64,000 bases of DNA from contig CAKPKJ010000003.1 of assembly GCA_934167445.1 (NCBI GenBank), positions 124,001 to 188,000 on the forward strand. Direction: 5' to 3'. Of the stretch, positions 34,523-44,518 are shown piece after piece. The first letter of the stretch is position 1. Each line of letters begins with the position of its first letter. Both the position numbers and the translations under genes were made by a program. A model generated the notes under the pieces. The model was not told where the DNA came from, ran no database searches, and worked only from the letters and a program-made list of their open reading frames with translations. This DNA comes from an uncultured Clostridia bacterium. Its GTDB lineage: Bacteria > Bacillota > Clostridia > TANB77 > CAG-508.

Positions 34523-34647
34523 GTCGTTTTTACTGTTATTTTAAAATCATTTGCAATAATTTCATACTTTTTAACTTACTTTTTTCTAATCTTTATCTTT
34601 TAAATTAATTTATATTATAAGCTAATGACTTTATTTTACCAACTATT

Positions 34648-35643
34648 TTATTTACTATATCCGGTTTTTTCTATTATTTGATTGCTTATGTCTTTTACTG
34701 TATCTGATGGCACATAGTCCTGTTCATTAAATGCTTCTTGGTGTAATCTTTTTACATTACTTTCTAATGTTATAGGTATTCCATACCATCTATCTAAGGT
34801 GATTCCCTTTGTTTCATATGGCCAACCTATACTATCTGTTATTTTATAACTTGCTATACTTGGCATCATACTAAATATGTCTGCTGATGTTATATTTGTA
34901 TATACTTTTGGTAGTATTGTGTCTACAAAGCCATTTAATTGACTAATATTTAGAGTTTTTACTTTATTTGCAACTGCTGTTAATACATCTCTCATTCTTT
35001 CTGTTCTTTTATAATCTCCTCCACTTGCATATCTAATTCTTGAATATGCTAAAGCTTGTTCTCCTGTTAATGTATATGTTCCTGGTTTTGTTATTCCTGA
35101 TATATGTCCAACTTCTTCTGATGTTATTGGCATACTTATTCCACCAATATAGTCAACGGTTTCTTTTACTACATCAAAATTAACTGTTGCAAATTCTTTG
35201 ATATTTAAGTCCAAATTTGTATTTAATGTTTTTATCGCAAGTGGTGCTTCACCATATGAATATGCATGTGTTATTTTATCAAGTCCATGACCTTCTATTT
35301 GAACATAAGTGTCTCTATATACAGAAATTAATTTTACTTCTTTTGTTTTATTATTTATACTTGCAATTATTATACAGTCACTTCTATTTCCTTTGTCATA
35401 ACTATCATCTCTTGAGTCTACTCCAAATATAGCTATATTTCTATATTCTGCAAGTTGTTGTTCTGCTTGTGCTGATACATTTAAATCATCTTCATTTAAA
35501 TCAACTTGTTGCATTTTTGACAATTTACTATGTACAAAAGCAAATGTTCCACCTACTATAATTGCTAATATAATTAGAAGCACTAACACTATTATTCCAA
35601 AAGTTTTTAATCCTTTTTTATTTTTTTCTTTGTGTATTGACAT
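34648..35643 (-). CDS. LytR-CpsA-Psr (LCP) family cell-wall polymer ligase
   Basis: LCP enzymes attach teichoic acids or capsular polysaccharide to peptidoglycan from undecaprenyl-linked precursors. The 331-residue protein has an N-terminal TM (about 14-36) and an extracellular LCP domain with IAIFGVDSRDD, DCIIIASIN, LISVYRDTYV and the conserved arginine cluster in RIRYASGGDYKRTERMRDVL. It follows argS by 13 bases and precedes the two-component pair and EPS locus, so it may anchor that EPS to the wall. The C-terminus is short, without extra domains. Confidence 0.93.
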   Translation of the reverse strand: MSIHKEKNKKGLKTFGIIVLVLLIILAIIVGGTFAFVHSKLSKMQQVDLNEDDLNVSAQAEQQLAEYRNIAIFGVDSRDDSYDKGNRSDCIIIASINNKTKEVKLISVYRDTYVQIEGHGLDKITHAYSYGEAPLAIKTLNTNLDLNIKEFATVNFDVVKETVDYIGGISMPITSEEVGHISGITKPGTYTLTGEQALAYSRIRYASGGDYKRTERMRDVLTAVANKVKTLNISQLNGFVDTILPKVYTNITSADIFSMMPSIASYKITDSIGWPYETKGITLDRWYGIPITLESNVKRLHQEAFNEQDYVPSDTVKDISNQIIEKTGYSK

Positions 35644-35656
35644 ACTTTTTCTCCTT

Positions 35657-37366
35657 TTACATCTTATTTGGCATTTCCATACCTAATAATTTAGCTCCAT
35701 TTTTTAATACTTGATTTACTGCATATGTTAAATAAACTCTTGCATTTTGTACATCTTGGTCTTCTACGATTATTTTGTTTTCATTGTAGAAGCTACTAAA
35801 TGCTTTTGCTAAATCTATTAAGTATCTTGATAATATTGATGGTTCTTCTTTTCTTGTTACTTGTACTAATATATCTTGGAAATTATAAATTAATTTTATA
35901 ACATTTTGTGAATAACTATCTTCTAAGACTTCTAAATTTATATCTTTTAGTTCTGGTAATTTTCCTGCTTTTTCTAAAACACTTTTTGTACGTACATATG
36001 TGTATTGTATATATGGTCCTGTTTCTCCTTGGAAGTTTAGGATTTTATCCCATTCAAATATTTCGTCTTTAACCCTGCTATTTGATAGGTCATTAAATAT
36101 AACTGCCCCAACTCCAACTTTTTTAGCTGTTTCTTTTTTATCTTCTAAGTCTGGATTTTTATCTTCTATTATTTTTTCTGCTCTTTCTATAGCTTCATTA
36201 AGTAGTTCTTCTAATTTTACTATGTTTCCTTCTCTTGTTGACATTTTTCCTGTTGGTAATTGAACCATACCAAATGGTACGTGTAGTAATCCATCTGTAT
36301 ATTTTTTATCTAGTCCTAAATATTTAGCTGTTGCAAATATTTGTTTAAAATGCAATACTTGTTCATATGAAGTTACATATAGAGCTTTGTCAAAATCATA
36401 AGTTCTTGCTCTATACATTATTGCGGCTAAATCTCTTGTTGCATATGTTGTTGATCCATTTGATTTTTCTATTATACATGGTGTGTTTATTCCTTGATCC
36501 TCTAAATCAATTATTTTTGCTCCTTGTGATTCTTGTAGTTTTCCTGATTTTTCTAATATTTCTATTACTTCTGGCATTTTGTCTGAATAAAATGCTTCTC
36601 CATTCCAAGAGTCAAATTTAGTTCCTAATAAGTCATATACTCTTTGGAATTCTTTTAAGCTTAAGTCTTTAAATTTTTGCCATAATTCTACACAGTATGG
36701 GTCACCATCTTCTAGTTTTTTAAAATTATCTCTACACGCATTTAAGATATTTTCATCTTCTTTACATGCTTGATTTATTCTAATATATATTTTAGTTAAT
36801 TCATTAATAGGGTCTTTGTCTACATCATATTCATTTCCCCACATTTTATATCCTTCGATTAACTTTCCAAATTGTGTTCCATAATCTCCTAAGTGATTTA
36901 CCCCAGTAACAGTATATCCTAGATATTTATAGATATTGTATAAAGCTCCTCCTATAACTGTTGAACGTAGGTGTCCTATGTGAAAAGGTTTTGCTATGTT
37001 AGGTGCTGAATAGTCTATTACTATATTTTTTCCTTCTCCAATTTTTGCTTTTCCATATTCATTGCTTTCAGATATTTCTGTTAGTACTTCTTTTGCAATT
37101 TCTTGCTTATTTACGTAAAAGTTCAAATATCCTCCTACAACTTGCACATCTTCAATTAATTCTTTGTTTAAGTCTAGTTTCTCTTTAATTTCATTGGCAA
37201 TAGCTGGGGGGGCTTTTCTTAATTCTTTAGCTAGTCTAAAACATGGAAATGCATAGTCTCCATTTTTACTATCTACTGGTGTTTCTATATATGTTTTTAA
37301 TTCTTCTGTGTTAAGATTTGTAGCTTTTGCAATTTCATCTGCTATTTCTTTTTTAAAGTCTATCAT
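35657..37366 (-). CDS. argS: Arginyl-tRNA synthetase
   Basis: Class I aminoacyl-tRNA synthetase that charges tRNA-Arg in the cytoplasm. The 569-residue protein has the N-terminal Add-1 domain, the SAPNIAKPFHIGHLRST signature with an intact HIGH motif (near residue 125), KMSTREGNIV as its KMSKS-like loop, and the C-terminal anticodon-binding DALR domain ending LLGMEMPNKM. The start ATG has TAGGAGG just upstream. No T-box leader is visible in the 86-base gap to galE, which holds only a small GATAC/GTATC hairpin. Confidence 0.96.
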   Translation of the reverse strand: MIDFKKEIADEIAKATNLNTEELKTYIETPVDSKNGDYAFPCFRLAKELRKAPPAIANEIKEKLDLNKELIEDVQVVGGYLNFYVNKQEIAKEVLTEISESNEYGKAKIGEGKNIVIDYSAPNIAKPFHIGHLRSTVIGGALYNIYKYLGYTVTGVNHLGDYGTQFGKLIEGYKMWGNEYDVDKDPINELTKIYIRINQACKEDENILNACRDNFKKLEDGDPYCVELWQKFKDLSLKEFQRVYDLLGTKFDSWNGEAFYSDKMPEVIEILEKSGKLQESQGAKIIDLEDQGINTPCIIEKSNGSTTYATRDLAAIMYRARTYDFDKALYVTSYEQVLHFKQIFATAKYLGLDKKYTDGLLHVPFGMVQLPTGKMSTREGNIVKLEELLNEAIERAEKIIEDKNPDLEDKKETAKKVGVGAVIFNDLSNSRVKDEIFEWDKILNFQGETGPYIQYTYVRTKSVLEKAGKLPELKDINLEVLEDSYSQNVIKLIYNFQDILVQVTRKEEPSILSRYLIDLAKAFSSFYNENKIIVEDQDVQNARVYLTYAVNQVLKNGAKLLGMEMPNKM

Positions 37367-37452
37367 TAAATTTCCTCCTATTTAATATTTGTATTTTTTC
37401 TTAAATTAATCTGTTTTTTAGCAATTAGCGATACATATTGGTTGTATCCGCA

Positions 37453-38454
37453 TTATCCTTTTACTATGTAATTCCAAGAATCTTTACACATATCCTCTAA
37501 TGTTTTAGTTGCTTCCCAACCAAGTTCTTCTTTAGCTTTTTTAGGGTCTGCATAACATGTTGCAATATCTCCTTCTCTTCTTGGTGCTATTTTATATGGT
37601 ACATTTTTTCCTGTTGCTTTTTCAAATGCTTTTACCATATCTAAAACACTATATCCTGTTCCTGTTCCTAAATTATAAATGAATAATCCTTCATTTTCTT
37701 TATCCAATTTTTCTAATGCTTTTACATGTCCTTTTGCTAAATCTACTACATGGATATAATCTCTTACACCTGTTCCATCTGGTGTATCATAGTCATTTCC
37801 AAATACTGATAATTCTTTTAATGTTCCTGCTGCTACTCTTGCAACATATGGCATTAAGTTATTTGGTATTCCTTGTGGTTCTTCTCCAATTAATCCACTT
37901 TCATGTGCTCCTACTGGATTGAAGTATCTTAATATACATATATCCCATGTATTGTCTGATTTATAAATATCTTTTAATATTTGTTCTATAAATAATTTTG
38001 TTGTTCCATATGGGTTAGTTGTTCCACCTGTTTTGCAGTCTTCTGTAAGTGGTATTCTTTCTGGTTCTCCATATACTGTTGCAGATGAGCTGAATATAAA
38101 TTTTTTACATCCATATTTTCTCATTGTATCTAATAATACTAATGCTCCTGAAATATTGTTTTCATAATATTCTATAGGTTTTTGTATTGATTCTCCAACT
38201 GCTTTATAACCTGCAAAGTTTAATACTGCTTCTATATTATTTTCTTCAAATACTTTTTCTAATTTTTCTCTATCTAAGTAATCTATTTCATAAAATTTGA
38301 AGTCTTTTCCTGTTATTTTCTTGATTTTTTCTAAAACTTCTGGTTTACTATTAGAAAAATTATCTAATATTACAATTTCCTTTCCTGCATTTAATAGTTC
38401 TACTGCAGTGTGGCTTCCTATATAGCCTGCACCTCCTGGTAATAAAATTGCCAT
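37453..38454 (-). CDS. galE: UDP-glucose 4-epimerase
   Basis: A cytoplasmic short-chain dehydrogenase/reductase that interconverts UDP-glucose and UDP-galactose (or the N-acetyl forms), supplying activated sugars for surface polysaccharides. The 333-residue protein shows the NAD-binding GGAGYIGSHTAVEL at the N-terminus, FSSSATVYGEPERIP with the catalytic Ser, and NPYGTTKLFIEQ carrying the catalytic Tyr-x3-Lys. Length and motif order are standard for GalE. It lies between cysS and argS and is probably transcribed on its own or with argS. Confidence 0.94.
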   Translation of the reverse strand: MAILLPGGAGYIGSHTAVELLNAGKEIVILDNFSNSKPEVLEKIKKITGKDFKFYEIDYLDREKLEKVFEENNIEAVLNFAGYKAVGESIQKPIEYYENNISGALVLLDTMRKYGCKKFIFSSSATVYGEPERIPLTEDCKTGGTTNPYGTTKLFIEQILKDIYKSDNTWDICILRYFNPVGAHESGLIGEEPQGIPNNLMPYVARVAAGTLKELSVFGNDYDTPDGTGVRDYIHVVDLAKGHVKALEKLDKENEGLFIYNLGTGTGYSVLDMVKAFEKATGKNVPYKIAPRREGDIATCYADPKKAKEELGWEATKTLEDMCKDSWNYIVKG

Positions 38455-38561
38455 GATATCATCATCTTCCTTTCATATGACATTCTATTAGTTTAATATG
38501 TTTTTCTTTGTAATTTCCAACTATCTGCAAATATATTAAGTTAAAGAAATCCATTACTACA

Positions 38562-39959
38562 TTATTTTTTTTCAACTGTTTGACCTTGCTTAGTATCTTT
38601 AACTATATATCCTTTTTGTGCAATCAAGTCTCTTAATTCATCTGATTTTGCCCAATCTTTATTTTCTCTAGCCATGTTTCTTTGTTCTAAAAGTTCTTGA
38701 ATTTCTTGTGGTATTTCTACACTTTTTTCTTGATTTTTTTCATCTATTTTTAATCCCAGAACTGTATCAAATTTTGCTAATAATTTTGCTACTTCCAGAT
38801 TTTTCTTTTCAAACTTTGCTAACTCCCATACATAGCTCATTGCTAATGGCATATTTAAATCGTCATTTATTGCTTTGTGGAAATTGTCTTCAATTTGAAC
38901 TAATTGCTTTTTGTCTTCCTCTGTTAATTCATCTTTTCCTTGTAAATTAGCTTGATAACTGTTGCGTAAACGTATTAATGATTTTTCTGCTGATTCTATT
39001 CCTTCCCATGTAAAGTTTAGTTTGTTTCTATAATGACTTGAATAGCAGAATAATCTATACGCTAATGGTTCATAGCCTTTTTCTATTATATCTTTTACTA
39101 GATATACATTTCCTAGGCTTTTTGACATTTTTCCACCATTTATTAATAAATATTCTCCATGCATCCAATATCTAGCAGGTATTTTTCCACAAGCTCCTTT
39201 ACTTTGTGCAATTTCATTTTCATGGTGTGTTGGAATTAAATCAATTCCTCCTGTATGTATATCAAATTGTTCTCCTAAATATTTTCTTCCCATTGCTGAG
39301 CATTCTATATGCCAACCTGGGTAACTTGGTCCCCAAGGGCTATCCCATTTCATCAAATGATTTTCTGGAGCTTTTATCCAAAGTGCAAAATCATATGGAT
39401 TTCTTTTTTCTGGGTCTATATCAACTCTTGCTCCTGCTTTTTGATCATTTATGTCCAAATTAGATAATATTGGATATTTATCTAATTTGGATATATCAAA
39501 ATATATTGCTGTTGATGTTTCATATGCATATCCATTTCCCATTAATTTTTCAACATATTCTAACATTTCTTTAATATGTTCAGTGGCTTTACATACAATT
39601 TCTGGTGTTTCCACATTTAATGATTTTAAATCTTCAAAAAATAATTTTGTGTAATGTTCTGCTATTTCAAGTGGCGTTTTATGTTCTTCTCTTGCTGATT
39701 TTAACATTTTGTCTTCCCCCTCGTCTCCATCTGAGACAAGGTGGCCGACATCTGTAATATTCATTACATGTTTTATTTTATATCCATTGTATCTAAGCAT
39801 TCTTCTTAATACATCTTGAAATATATTTGTTCTCATATTTCCAATAGTTGCATTTTTGTATACTGTTGGTCCACATGAATACATTCTTATTTCTTGTGAA
39901 TCTAATGGTTCAAAAAGTTCTTTTTTTCTTGTTAATGTATTGTAAAAATATATATCCAT
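38562..39959 (-). CDS. cysS: Cysteinyl-tRNA synthetase with altered HIGH motif
   Basis: Charges tRNA-Cys. The 465-residue protein has the zinc ligands of the family (Cys in SCGPTVY, Cys in HIECSAMG, His and Glu in THHENEIAQS) and KMSKSLGN. The HIGH element reads ATIGN rather than the usual HIGN or HIGH: the first His is Thr (codon ACT), in VYKNATIGNMRTNIFQDVLRR. The rest of the fold is intact and no second cysS is visible in the window, so the enzyme is presumably active. It lies 52 bases after the PBP gene. Confidence 0.93.
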   Translation of the reverse strand: MDIYFYNTLTRKKELFEPLDSQEIRMYSCGPTVYKNATIGNMRTNIFQDVLRRMLRYNGYKIKHVMNITDVGHLVSDGDEGEDKMLKSAREEHKTPLEIAEHYTKLFFEDLKSLNVETPEIVCKATEHIKEMLEYVEKLMGNGYAYETSTAIYFDISKLDKYPILSNLDINDQKAGARVDIDPEKRNPYDFALWIKAPENHLMKWDSPWGPSYPGWHIECSAMGRKYLGEQFDIHTGGIDLIPTHHENEIAQSKGACGKIPARYWMHGEYLLINGGKMSKSLGNVYLVKDIIEKGYEPLAYRLFCYSSHYRNKLNFTWEGIESAEKSLIRLRNSYQANLQGKDELTEEDKKQLVQIEDNFHKAINDDLNMPLAMSYVWELAKFEKKNLEVAKLLAKFDTVLGLKIDEKNQEKSVEIPQEIQELLEQRNMARENKDWAKSDELRDLIAQKGYIVKDTKQGQTVEKK

Positions 39960-40011
39960 ATTTTTGTATGATAGTTTAATAACTTAAATTACCATATACT
40001 CCTTTCCGTTT

Positions 40012-42615
40012 TTATTCTGTTGGTTCATCTGGTTCTGTTGGTGTGGTTGTATTCCCTCCTCCAGATGTGTTATTTCCTGTTCCCGGTTTTGTTGTTTCTG
40101 TCGTATTAGTTGTATTTGATGAATTGCTTGTATTAGTTGTATTTGTTTTTGGCTCTTCTTTTGGTTTTTCTACTTCTTTAGCTTTAGTGTGTATATCACA
40201 TATATCAGTTATTTTTTCGCCTGTTGAAGTTGATTTACCATTTAAAGGTGTCCATAATTTTAATTGTTCTTTTGGTATTATAGAACCATAATAATTTGTT
40301 TTTACAGTTGTATATTGTGAACAATATTGTGTTGCTATTTTTCCAGATTCAGAACATATTTGTTGACTTCCATGTCCTTGACATTTTTCTGGTAAATTGT
40401 TTTGTGCAAATATTTCTTCATAAGTATCTTTACAACTTGATGTTGCTAAACATCCTGTTGTTCTACATACTGTTTCTTTTACTATACCGCTTGGTTGTTC
40501 AAATGTTTTTCCTTCTAGTGTTTTATGAATATCTGTCATTACCGCATCCCAAATTTGTCCTGCTGGGTTTTGGCCAAATCCTGTTACTTCTTCATTTTGG
40601 TCATATCCAAACCATGTTGCTGCTGCATAATATGGTGTAAATCCGCAAAGCCATCTATCGCAACTGTTGTCTGTTGTACCAGTTTTTGCTGCTACATCCA
40701 TACCTTTTATGGCACAATATGTGGCTGTACCATTTGATGCTGTTACTGGTTCTTTATTTATTGATTTTGCTAAATATGCTGTTTGCTCTGAAAATACTCT
40801 CGTCTCTTCTTGATTTGGTGTCATTACAACTTTTCCACTTGCATCTACTACTTGTGTATAGAATGTTGGTGTAATATAAACTCCATTGTTTGCAATTGTT
40901 CCATAAGCTGCTGCCATTTCTAATGGGCTTGCTCCATGTGTCATACCACCAATTGCTAACGCTAAAACTTCATCATTACTATCTAGTGATGAAAATCCCA
41001 TTTTCTTTAAATATTCTAATGATTTTTTAGGTGTTAGCTCTTTCATTATTTTTAATGCCGGTATATTTCTTGATAATGCAATAAATTCCCTTATATTCAT
41101 TGTTGAATTTTTATATTTATTCCCGTCATTTTTAGGTGCGTAATTTCCAAAATCGGTCTTTTCATCTATATATACTGTTGCTGGTGTTATAATTTTTTCT
41201 TCTAATGCTGGTGCTACATCTGCTATCATTTTTATTGATGAACCTGTTTGTTTTTTCATTTGAGTTGCTCTATTCCATCCAGCTCCTTGTTTTTCGCCAA
41301 GTCCTCCTGCTATTGCAACTACATTTCCTGTTTTATAGTCAATAATTGCCATTCCTGATTCTGTATGGTCATTTAGTTTATTTCCATTTGCATCTTTCGC
41401 TTTTCCTGCTTTTATATATTTTTCTTTTTGATATTCTTCTTCTACTCTTGCTTGAATTGTTGAATCTACTGTAGAATATATTGTAAGTCCACTACTATAT
41501 ACATAATTTTCAGCTAATTGTCTTGAAATTCCTTTTTCATCCATAACTTGTTTTATTACTTGGTCAACAACTGCATCTGTATGGTAAGAGTAATTTGATG
41601 ATGAAGATATTGTTCCTTTATTAAAGTTTAATCCATTTTCAGCTTCAGTTACTGCTGAATTGTATTCTTCTTCATTTATATATCCTAAGTCTTTCATTTT
41701 TTTCAAAACAGTTTTTGTTTTATTTTTTATTTTTTCAGAATTGTCTTTAGAACTATCAAATGGATTATATGACATTGGTGAACTGTTAATACCTGCCATA
41801 TATGCACATTCTGCCAAGCTTAAATCTTTTGCACTTTTATTAAAATAATATTCCGCTCCTAATTCAACTCCATGTATATTTCCTTCTCCACCTACAAATA
41901 AGATGTTTAAATACAATTCTAGAATTTGATCTTTGGATATCATTCTTTCTACTTGATATGCTTTTGCCCATTCTTTTATTTTTCTAGCTATTCCGGCTAA
42001 TCCTTTAGTATCATTATCTTCTGTTATATTTTTAACTAACTGTTGAGTTATTGTACTTCCACCATAACTTGAATTTCCTTTAAGTACTGTATTTATAATA
42101 GCTCCTGTTGTTCTTTTAAAGTCAACTCCATGATGTTTGTAAAATCTTTCATCTTCTATCGCTACATATGCTTTTGGTAAATATGGCGACATATCTTCTA
42201 ATTTTACAATTTTTCTCTTTTCGTCTCCACTTAAATTTGATATAACTGCTCCATTGGCATCTACAACAACAGAATTTGATGCTCCAATTTTTAATTCTTC
42301 TTTGGTGATTTCAAAATCGTCCCCAAATAGTCCAAAGAATATTCCGGCAACAACTCCTGCTCCTACTACACATAATAATAAAAATATTATTACAGCTATT
42401 TTTAATGCCATTTTTAATTTTTCATGGTTGTTTCCATTTTTCTTTTTTCCTTTTGTTTTTCTTCTATTTTGACCAGATGGATTAACTCTTCGTGTTTCAG
42501 CTGTTCTGTCACCACTTTTTGACCTATTGCCAGATTTTGTTCTTCTTGCTTGTGGTGTTCCGGTTCTTTTAGTTCTATCTGGTTCATTACTTCTTCTATT
42601 ACTATTATTTGGCAT
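40012..42615 (-). CDS. ponA: Class A penicillin-binding protein (PBP1A-type)
   Basis: A bifunctional peptidoglycan synthase of 867 residues. A basic Arg/Lys/Asn-rich cytoplasmic tail (about 1-68) precedes one TM (about 69-95). The GT51 transglycosylase domain has EDERFYKHHGVDFKRT and GGSTITQQLVKN. The transpeptidase domain has TGSSIK (SxxK), SRN (SxN) and KTGTTD (KTG). After it come a Cys-containing segment (CRTTGCLATSSC, then several spaced Cys) and a Thr/Asn/Pro-rich tail ending EPDEPTE. The Cys-rich extension could form disulfides outside the cell. The ribosome site is AAGGAGGT. Confidence 0.95.
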   Translation of the reverse strand: MPNNSNRRSNEPDRTKRTGTPQARRTKSGNRSKSGDRTAETRRVNPSGQNRRKTKGKKKNGNNHEKLKMALKIAVIIFLLLCVVGAGVVAGIFFGLFGDDFEITKEELKIGASNSVVVDANGAVISNLSGDEKRKIVKLEDMSPYLPKAYVAIEDERFYKHHGVDFKRTTGAIINTVLKGNSSYGGSTITQQLVKNITEDNDTKGLAGIARKIKEWAKAYQVERMISKDQILELYLNILFVGGEGNIHGVELGAEYYFNKSAKDLSLAECAYMAGINSSPMSYNPFDSSKDNSEKIKNKTKTVLKKMKDLGYINEEEYNSAVTEAENGLNFNKGTISSSSNYSYHTDAVVDQVIKQVMDEKGISRQLAENYVYSSGLTIYSTVDSTIQARVEEEYQKEKYIKAGKAKDANGNKLNDHTESGMAIIDYKTGNVVAIAGGLGEKQGAGWNRATQMKKQTGSSIKMIADVAPALEEKIITPATVYIDEKTDFGNYAPKNDGNKYKNSTMNIREFIALSRNIPALKIMKELTPKKSLEYLKKMGFSSLDSNDEVLALAIGGMTHGASPLEMAAAYGTIANNGVYITPTFYTQVVDASGKVVMTPNQEETRVFSEQTAYLAKSINKEPVTASNGTATYCAIKGMDVAAKTGTTDNSCDRWLCGFTPYYAAATWFGYDQNEEVTGFGQNPAGQIWDAVMTDIHKTLEGKTFEQPSGIVKETVCRTTGCLATSSCKDTYEEIFAQNNLPEKCQGHGSQQICSESGKIATQYCSQYTTVKTNYYGSIIPKEQLKLWTPLNGKSTSTGEKITDICDIHTKAKEVEKPKEEPKTNTTNTSNSSNTTNTTETTKPGTGNNTSGGGNTTTPTEPDEPTE

Positions 42616-42704
42616 TTTCTTACCTCCTTGCCAATTATAAATTTGACAAATACATTATATTATATTTTAAGAAAAAAGAAAAGCTTTTACAGAAATTTTT
42701 AAGA

Positions 42705-42737
42705 TTTAGTTTATTGAACGTTTTGCAATAAACTAAA
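42705..42737 (-). other. Hairpin after the 285-residue unknown gene
   Basis: TTTAGTTTATTG (42705-42716) and its exact complement (42726-42737) form a 12-base-pair stem with a 9-base loop, 7 bases after the stop codon at 42744. It lacks a clear U-tract on either strand, so it may be an imperfect terminator or a 3'-end stabiliser. Confidence 0.5.
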
Positions 42738-42743
42738 ATATAA

Positions 42744-43601
42744 TTAGTATATAGTTTTGTTTCCTTTTAAATAATCTATCTGAACTTTATCCCTGTTTAA
42801 TTTTCTCTTTATGTATTCAAATGGTTGTTTTTGATAAATTTGAGATTCATAAATATCTTTTTGATCATATAAACTATATTTATCATAATTGAATTCGTCT
42901 ATATTTAAATATTTTATTTCATAATCATTTATACAAATGCCATTAAATCTTTTTTTATTAATTTTTATATTAGCATTCTCACTTACAATTATAGCTTTTT
43001 CTGGAATGCTATATTGGTTTATTTGCTCATTGCTAAAATCAATATTTAAAATAATATTACTTCTTAAGAATGCTTTTTTCTTATTGTTTGAAACATTTAT
43101 CAAAATTCCTTCTTTCTCAAATTGCTCTTCTATTTTTTTAAAATTTGCTATCTTATTTGTAACTATATTTACGTTTTTATATTCTCTTATTATTTTCCTG
43201 ATATTTTCAAACATACATTCATTATCTATCTTATTTATTACTATAGCTATAGTTGTTTCTGATTTTTCCATATTTTCTTTTTTCAATATATATTCTAAAA
43301 TTTCATTTGTTAAAATCATATATAGCCATTTACCACAAACTATTTCTATCTGATTATTTTTTATATTTTCAATAAATTGTTTATTTTGTTTTATTTTTTT
43401 GCTTATACATATTTTTTTACATCCCGTTTTATTTAATATTCTTTTGATTTTATCGGAAAATATTTTTGCTTTTTTATAATCAATTTCATCGCCTTCTGTA
43501 ACAGGTAAAATTAATTTATCTTCATATAATTCAATAGCATTAAAGAACTTTAGCCAAAATTTAGGCTTGTCACTTTCTTGAACATAATACAAAAAAATCA
43601 C
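42744..43601 (-). CDS. Uncharacterised 285-residue protein
   Basis: I do not recognise this protein. It is Lys-, Ile- and Asn-rich and soluble, with no signal peptide. It alternates predicted strands and helices in a Rossmann-like way (TTIAIVINKIDN, YKNVNIVTNK, RSNIILNIDFS, KAIIVSENANIKI), but I see no nucleotide-binding glycine loop or catalytic cluster. The start is GTG (43599-43601) with AAGGA 6 bases upstream. The start codon lies in the base of the truB terminator hairpin. The gene sits between truB and the PBP gene. Confidence 0.7.
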   Translation of the reverse strand: MIFLYYVQESDKPKFWLKFFNAIELYEDKLILPVTEGDEIDYKKAKIFSDKIKRILNKTGCKKICISKKIKQNKQFIENIKNNQIEIVCGKWLYMILTNEILEYILKKENMEKSETTIAIVINKIDNECMFENIRKIIREYKNVNIVTNKIANFKKIEEQFEKEGILINVSNNKKKAFLRSNIILNIDFSNEQINQYSIPEKAIIVSENANIKINKKRFNGICINDYEIKYLNIDEFNYDKYSLYDQKDIYESQIYQKQPFEYIKRKLNRDKVQIDYLKGNKTIY

Positions 43602-43628
43602 CTCACATCCTTTTTAAAGTATATGAGG
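43591..43628 (-). terminator. Terminator of the rimP-truB operon
   Basis: On the minus strand CCTCA (43624-43628) pairs with TGAGG (43601-43605), followed by TGATTTTTTT. The stem begins about 7 bases after the truB stop, and its distal arm contains the GTG start of the next gene. Confidence 0.55.
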
Positions 43629-43634
43629 TTTATT

Positions 43635-44492
43635 TTAAATTATAACATCTCTTTTTAGTAATTTTTCTTTTACTGTTCCTGTTCCAATAAATTTATTTTC
43701 ACAATAAATTTTATATACTCCATCTGGATTATCATAAGTTATCTGCACACCATTTAAAAATAATTCTAACTTTTTCCTTGTCAAATTTATTTTTTCATTA
43801 TTTTTAAATATTTCTTCTATTGTTATAATATTTTTTTCTATATTTTCCTTTTCCAAATCATCTATTGAAATAGCATTTTTCAAAATAAATTTTCCTACTT
43901 TTAGTCTTTCTAACTCGGCCATATATCCAATTGTTCCTAGTTTTTCGGCTATATCTTCACATAAGCTTCTTATGTATGTTCCTTTTGAGCAATGAACTTT
44001 ATATTCTATTTTTTTATTTTGCTTGTCTATATTTAATAATTCTATTTCATAAATTTCTATTTCTCTTTTTGGAACTTCTACATTTTGTCCTTTTCTTGCA
44101 TATTCATATAATTTTTTTCCGTTAACTTTTATTGCTGAATACATTGGTGGAGTTTGTATTTGTTTTCCTAAAAATTCTTTTAATCTTTTTGTAACATATT
44201 GTGGTTCTAATGCATTATTTGCAATTTTTTGTTCTTCTATTACTTCTCCTTCTTGGTCTCCTGTAGTTGTTTTTTTTCCTAATTGAATTGTTGCTTTATA
44301 TATTTTATCATGTTCTATTAAATATTTTGAACATAATGTTCCTTTTCCAATTAGCAAAGGTAGAACTCCTGTTGCCATTGGGTCTAATGTTCCAGTGTGT
44401 CCTACCTTTTGATTTGTTATTTTTTTTACTTTATAAACTACATCATGTGAAGTACAATTTTTTGGTTTATTTACAATTAATATTCCGTCCAT
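43635..44492 (-). CDS. truB: tRNA pseudouridine(55) synthase
   Basis: TruB makes pseudouridine 55 in the T-loop of tRNAs. The 285-residue protein starts MDGILIVNKPKNCTSHDVVY and carries the catalytic Asp in GHTGTLDPMATGVLPL, then YSAIKVNGKKLYEYAR and CSKGTYIRSLCEDI. I start it at the ATG at 44490-44492 because AGGGAGG lies just upstream. A longer reading frame of 16 extra codons runs into hairpin repeat copy B and only translates repeat sequence (RPQNHF). It is last in the translation operon, after nrnA and the repeat. Confidence 0.95.
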   Translation of the reverse strand: MDGILIVNKPKNCTSHDVVYKVKKITNQKVGHTGTLDPMATGVLPLLIGKGTLCSKYLIEHDKIYKATIQLGKKTTTGDQEGEVIEEQKIANNALEPQYVTKRLKEFLGKQIQTPPMYSAIKVNGKKLYEYARKGQNVEVPKREIEIYEIELLNIDKQNKKIEYKVHCSKGTYIRSLCEDIAEKLGTIGYMAELERLKVGKFILKNAISIDDLEKENIEKNIITIEEIFKNNEKINLTRKKLELFLNGVQITYDNPDGVYKIYCENKFIGTGTVKEKLLKRDVII

Positions 44493-44518
44493 TTTTATCC
44501 TCCCTTGATTTTCAAAGA

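Noticed and set aside
34424..34647. An AgrD-like signal peptide gene between the LCP gene and the LytTR regulator
   Set aside because: No frame with a ribosome site and a plausible short peptide is present; nothing resembling AgrB is in the window.
37367..37452. T-box or riboswitch before argS
   Set aside because: Only 86 bases and a short GATAC/GTATC hairpin; no T-box conserved bulge (TGGNACC-type) is visible. The same is true for the 52-base gap before cysS.
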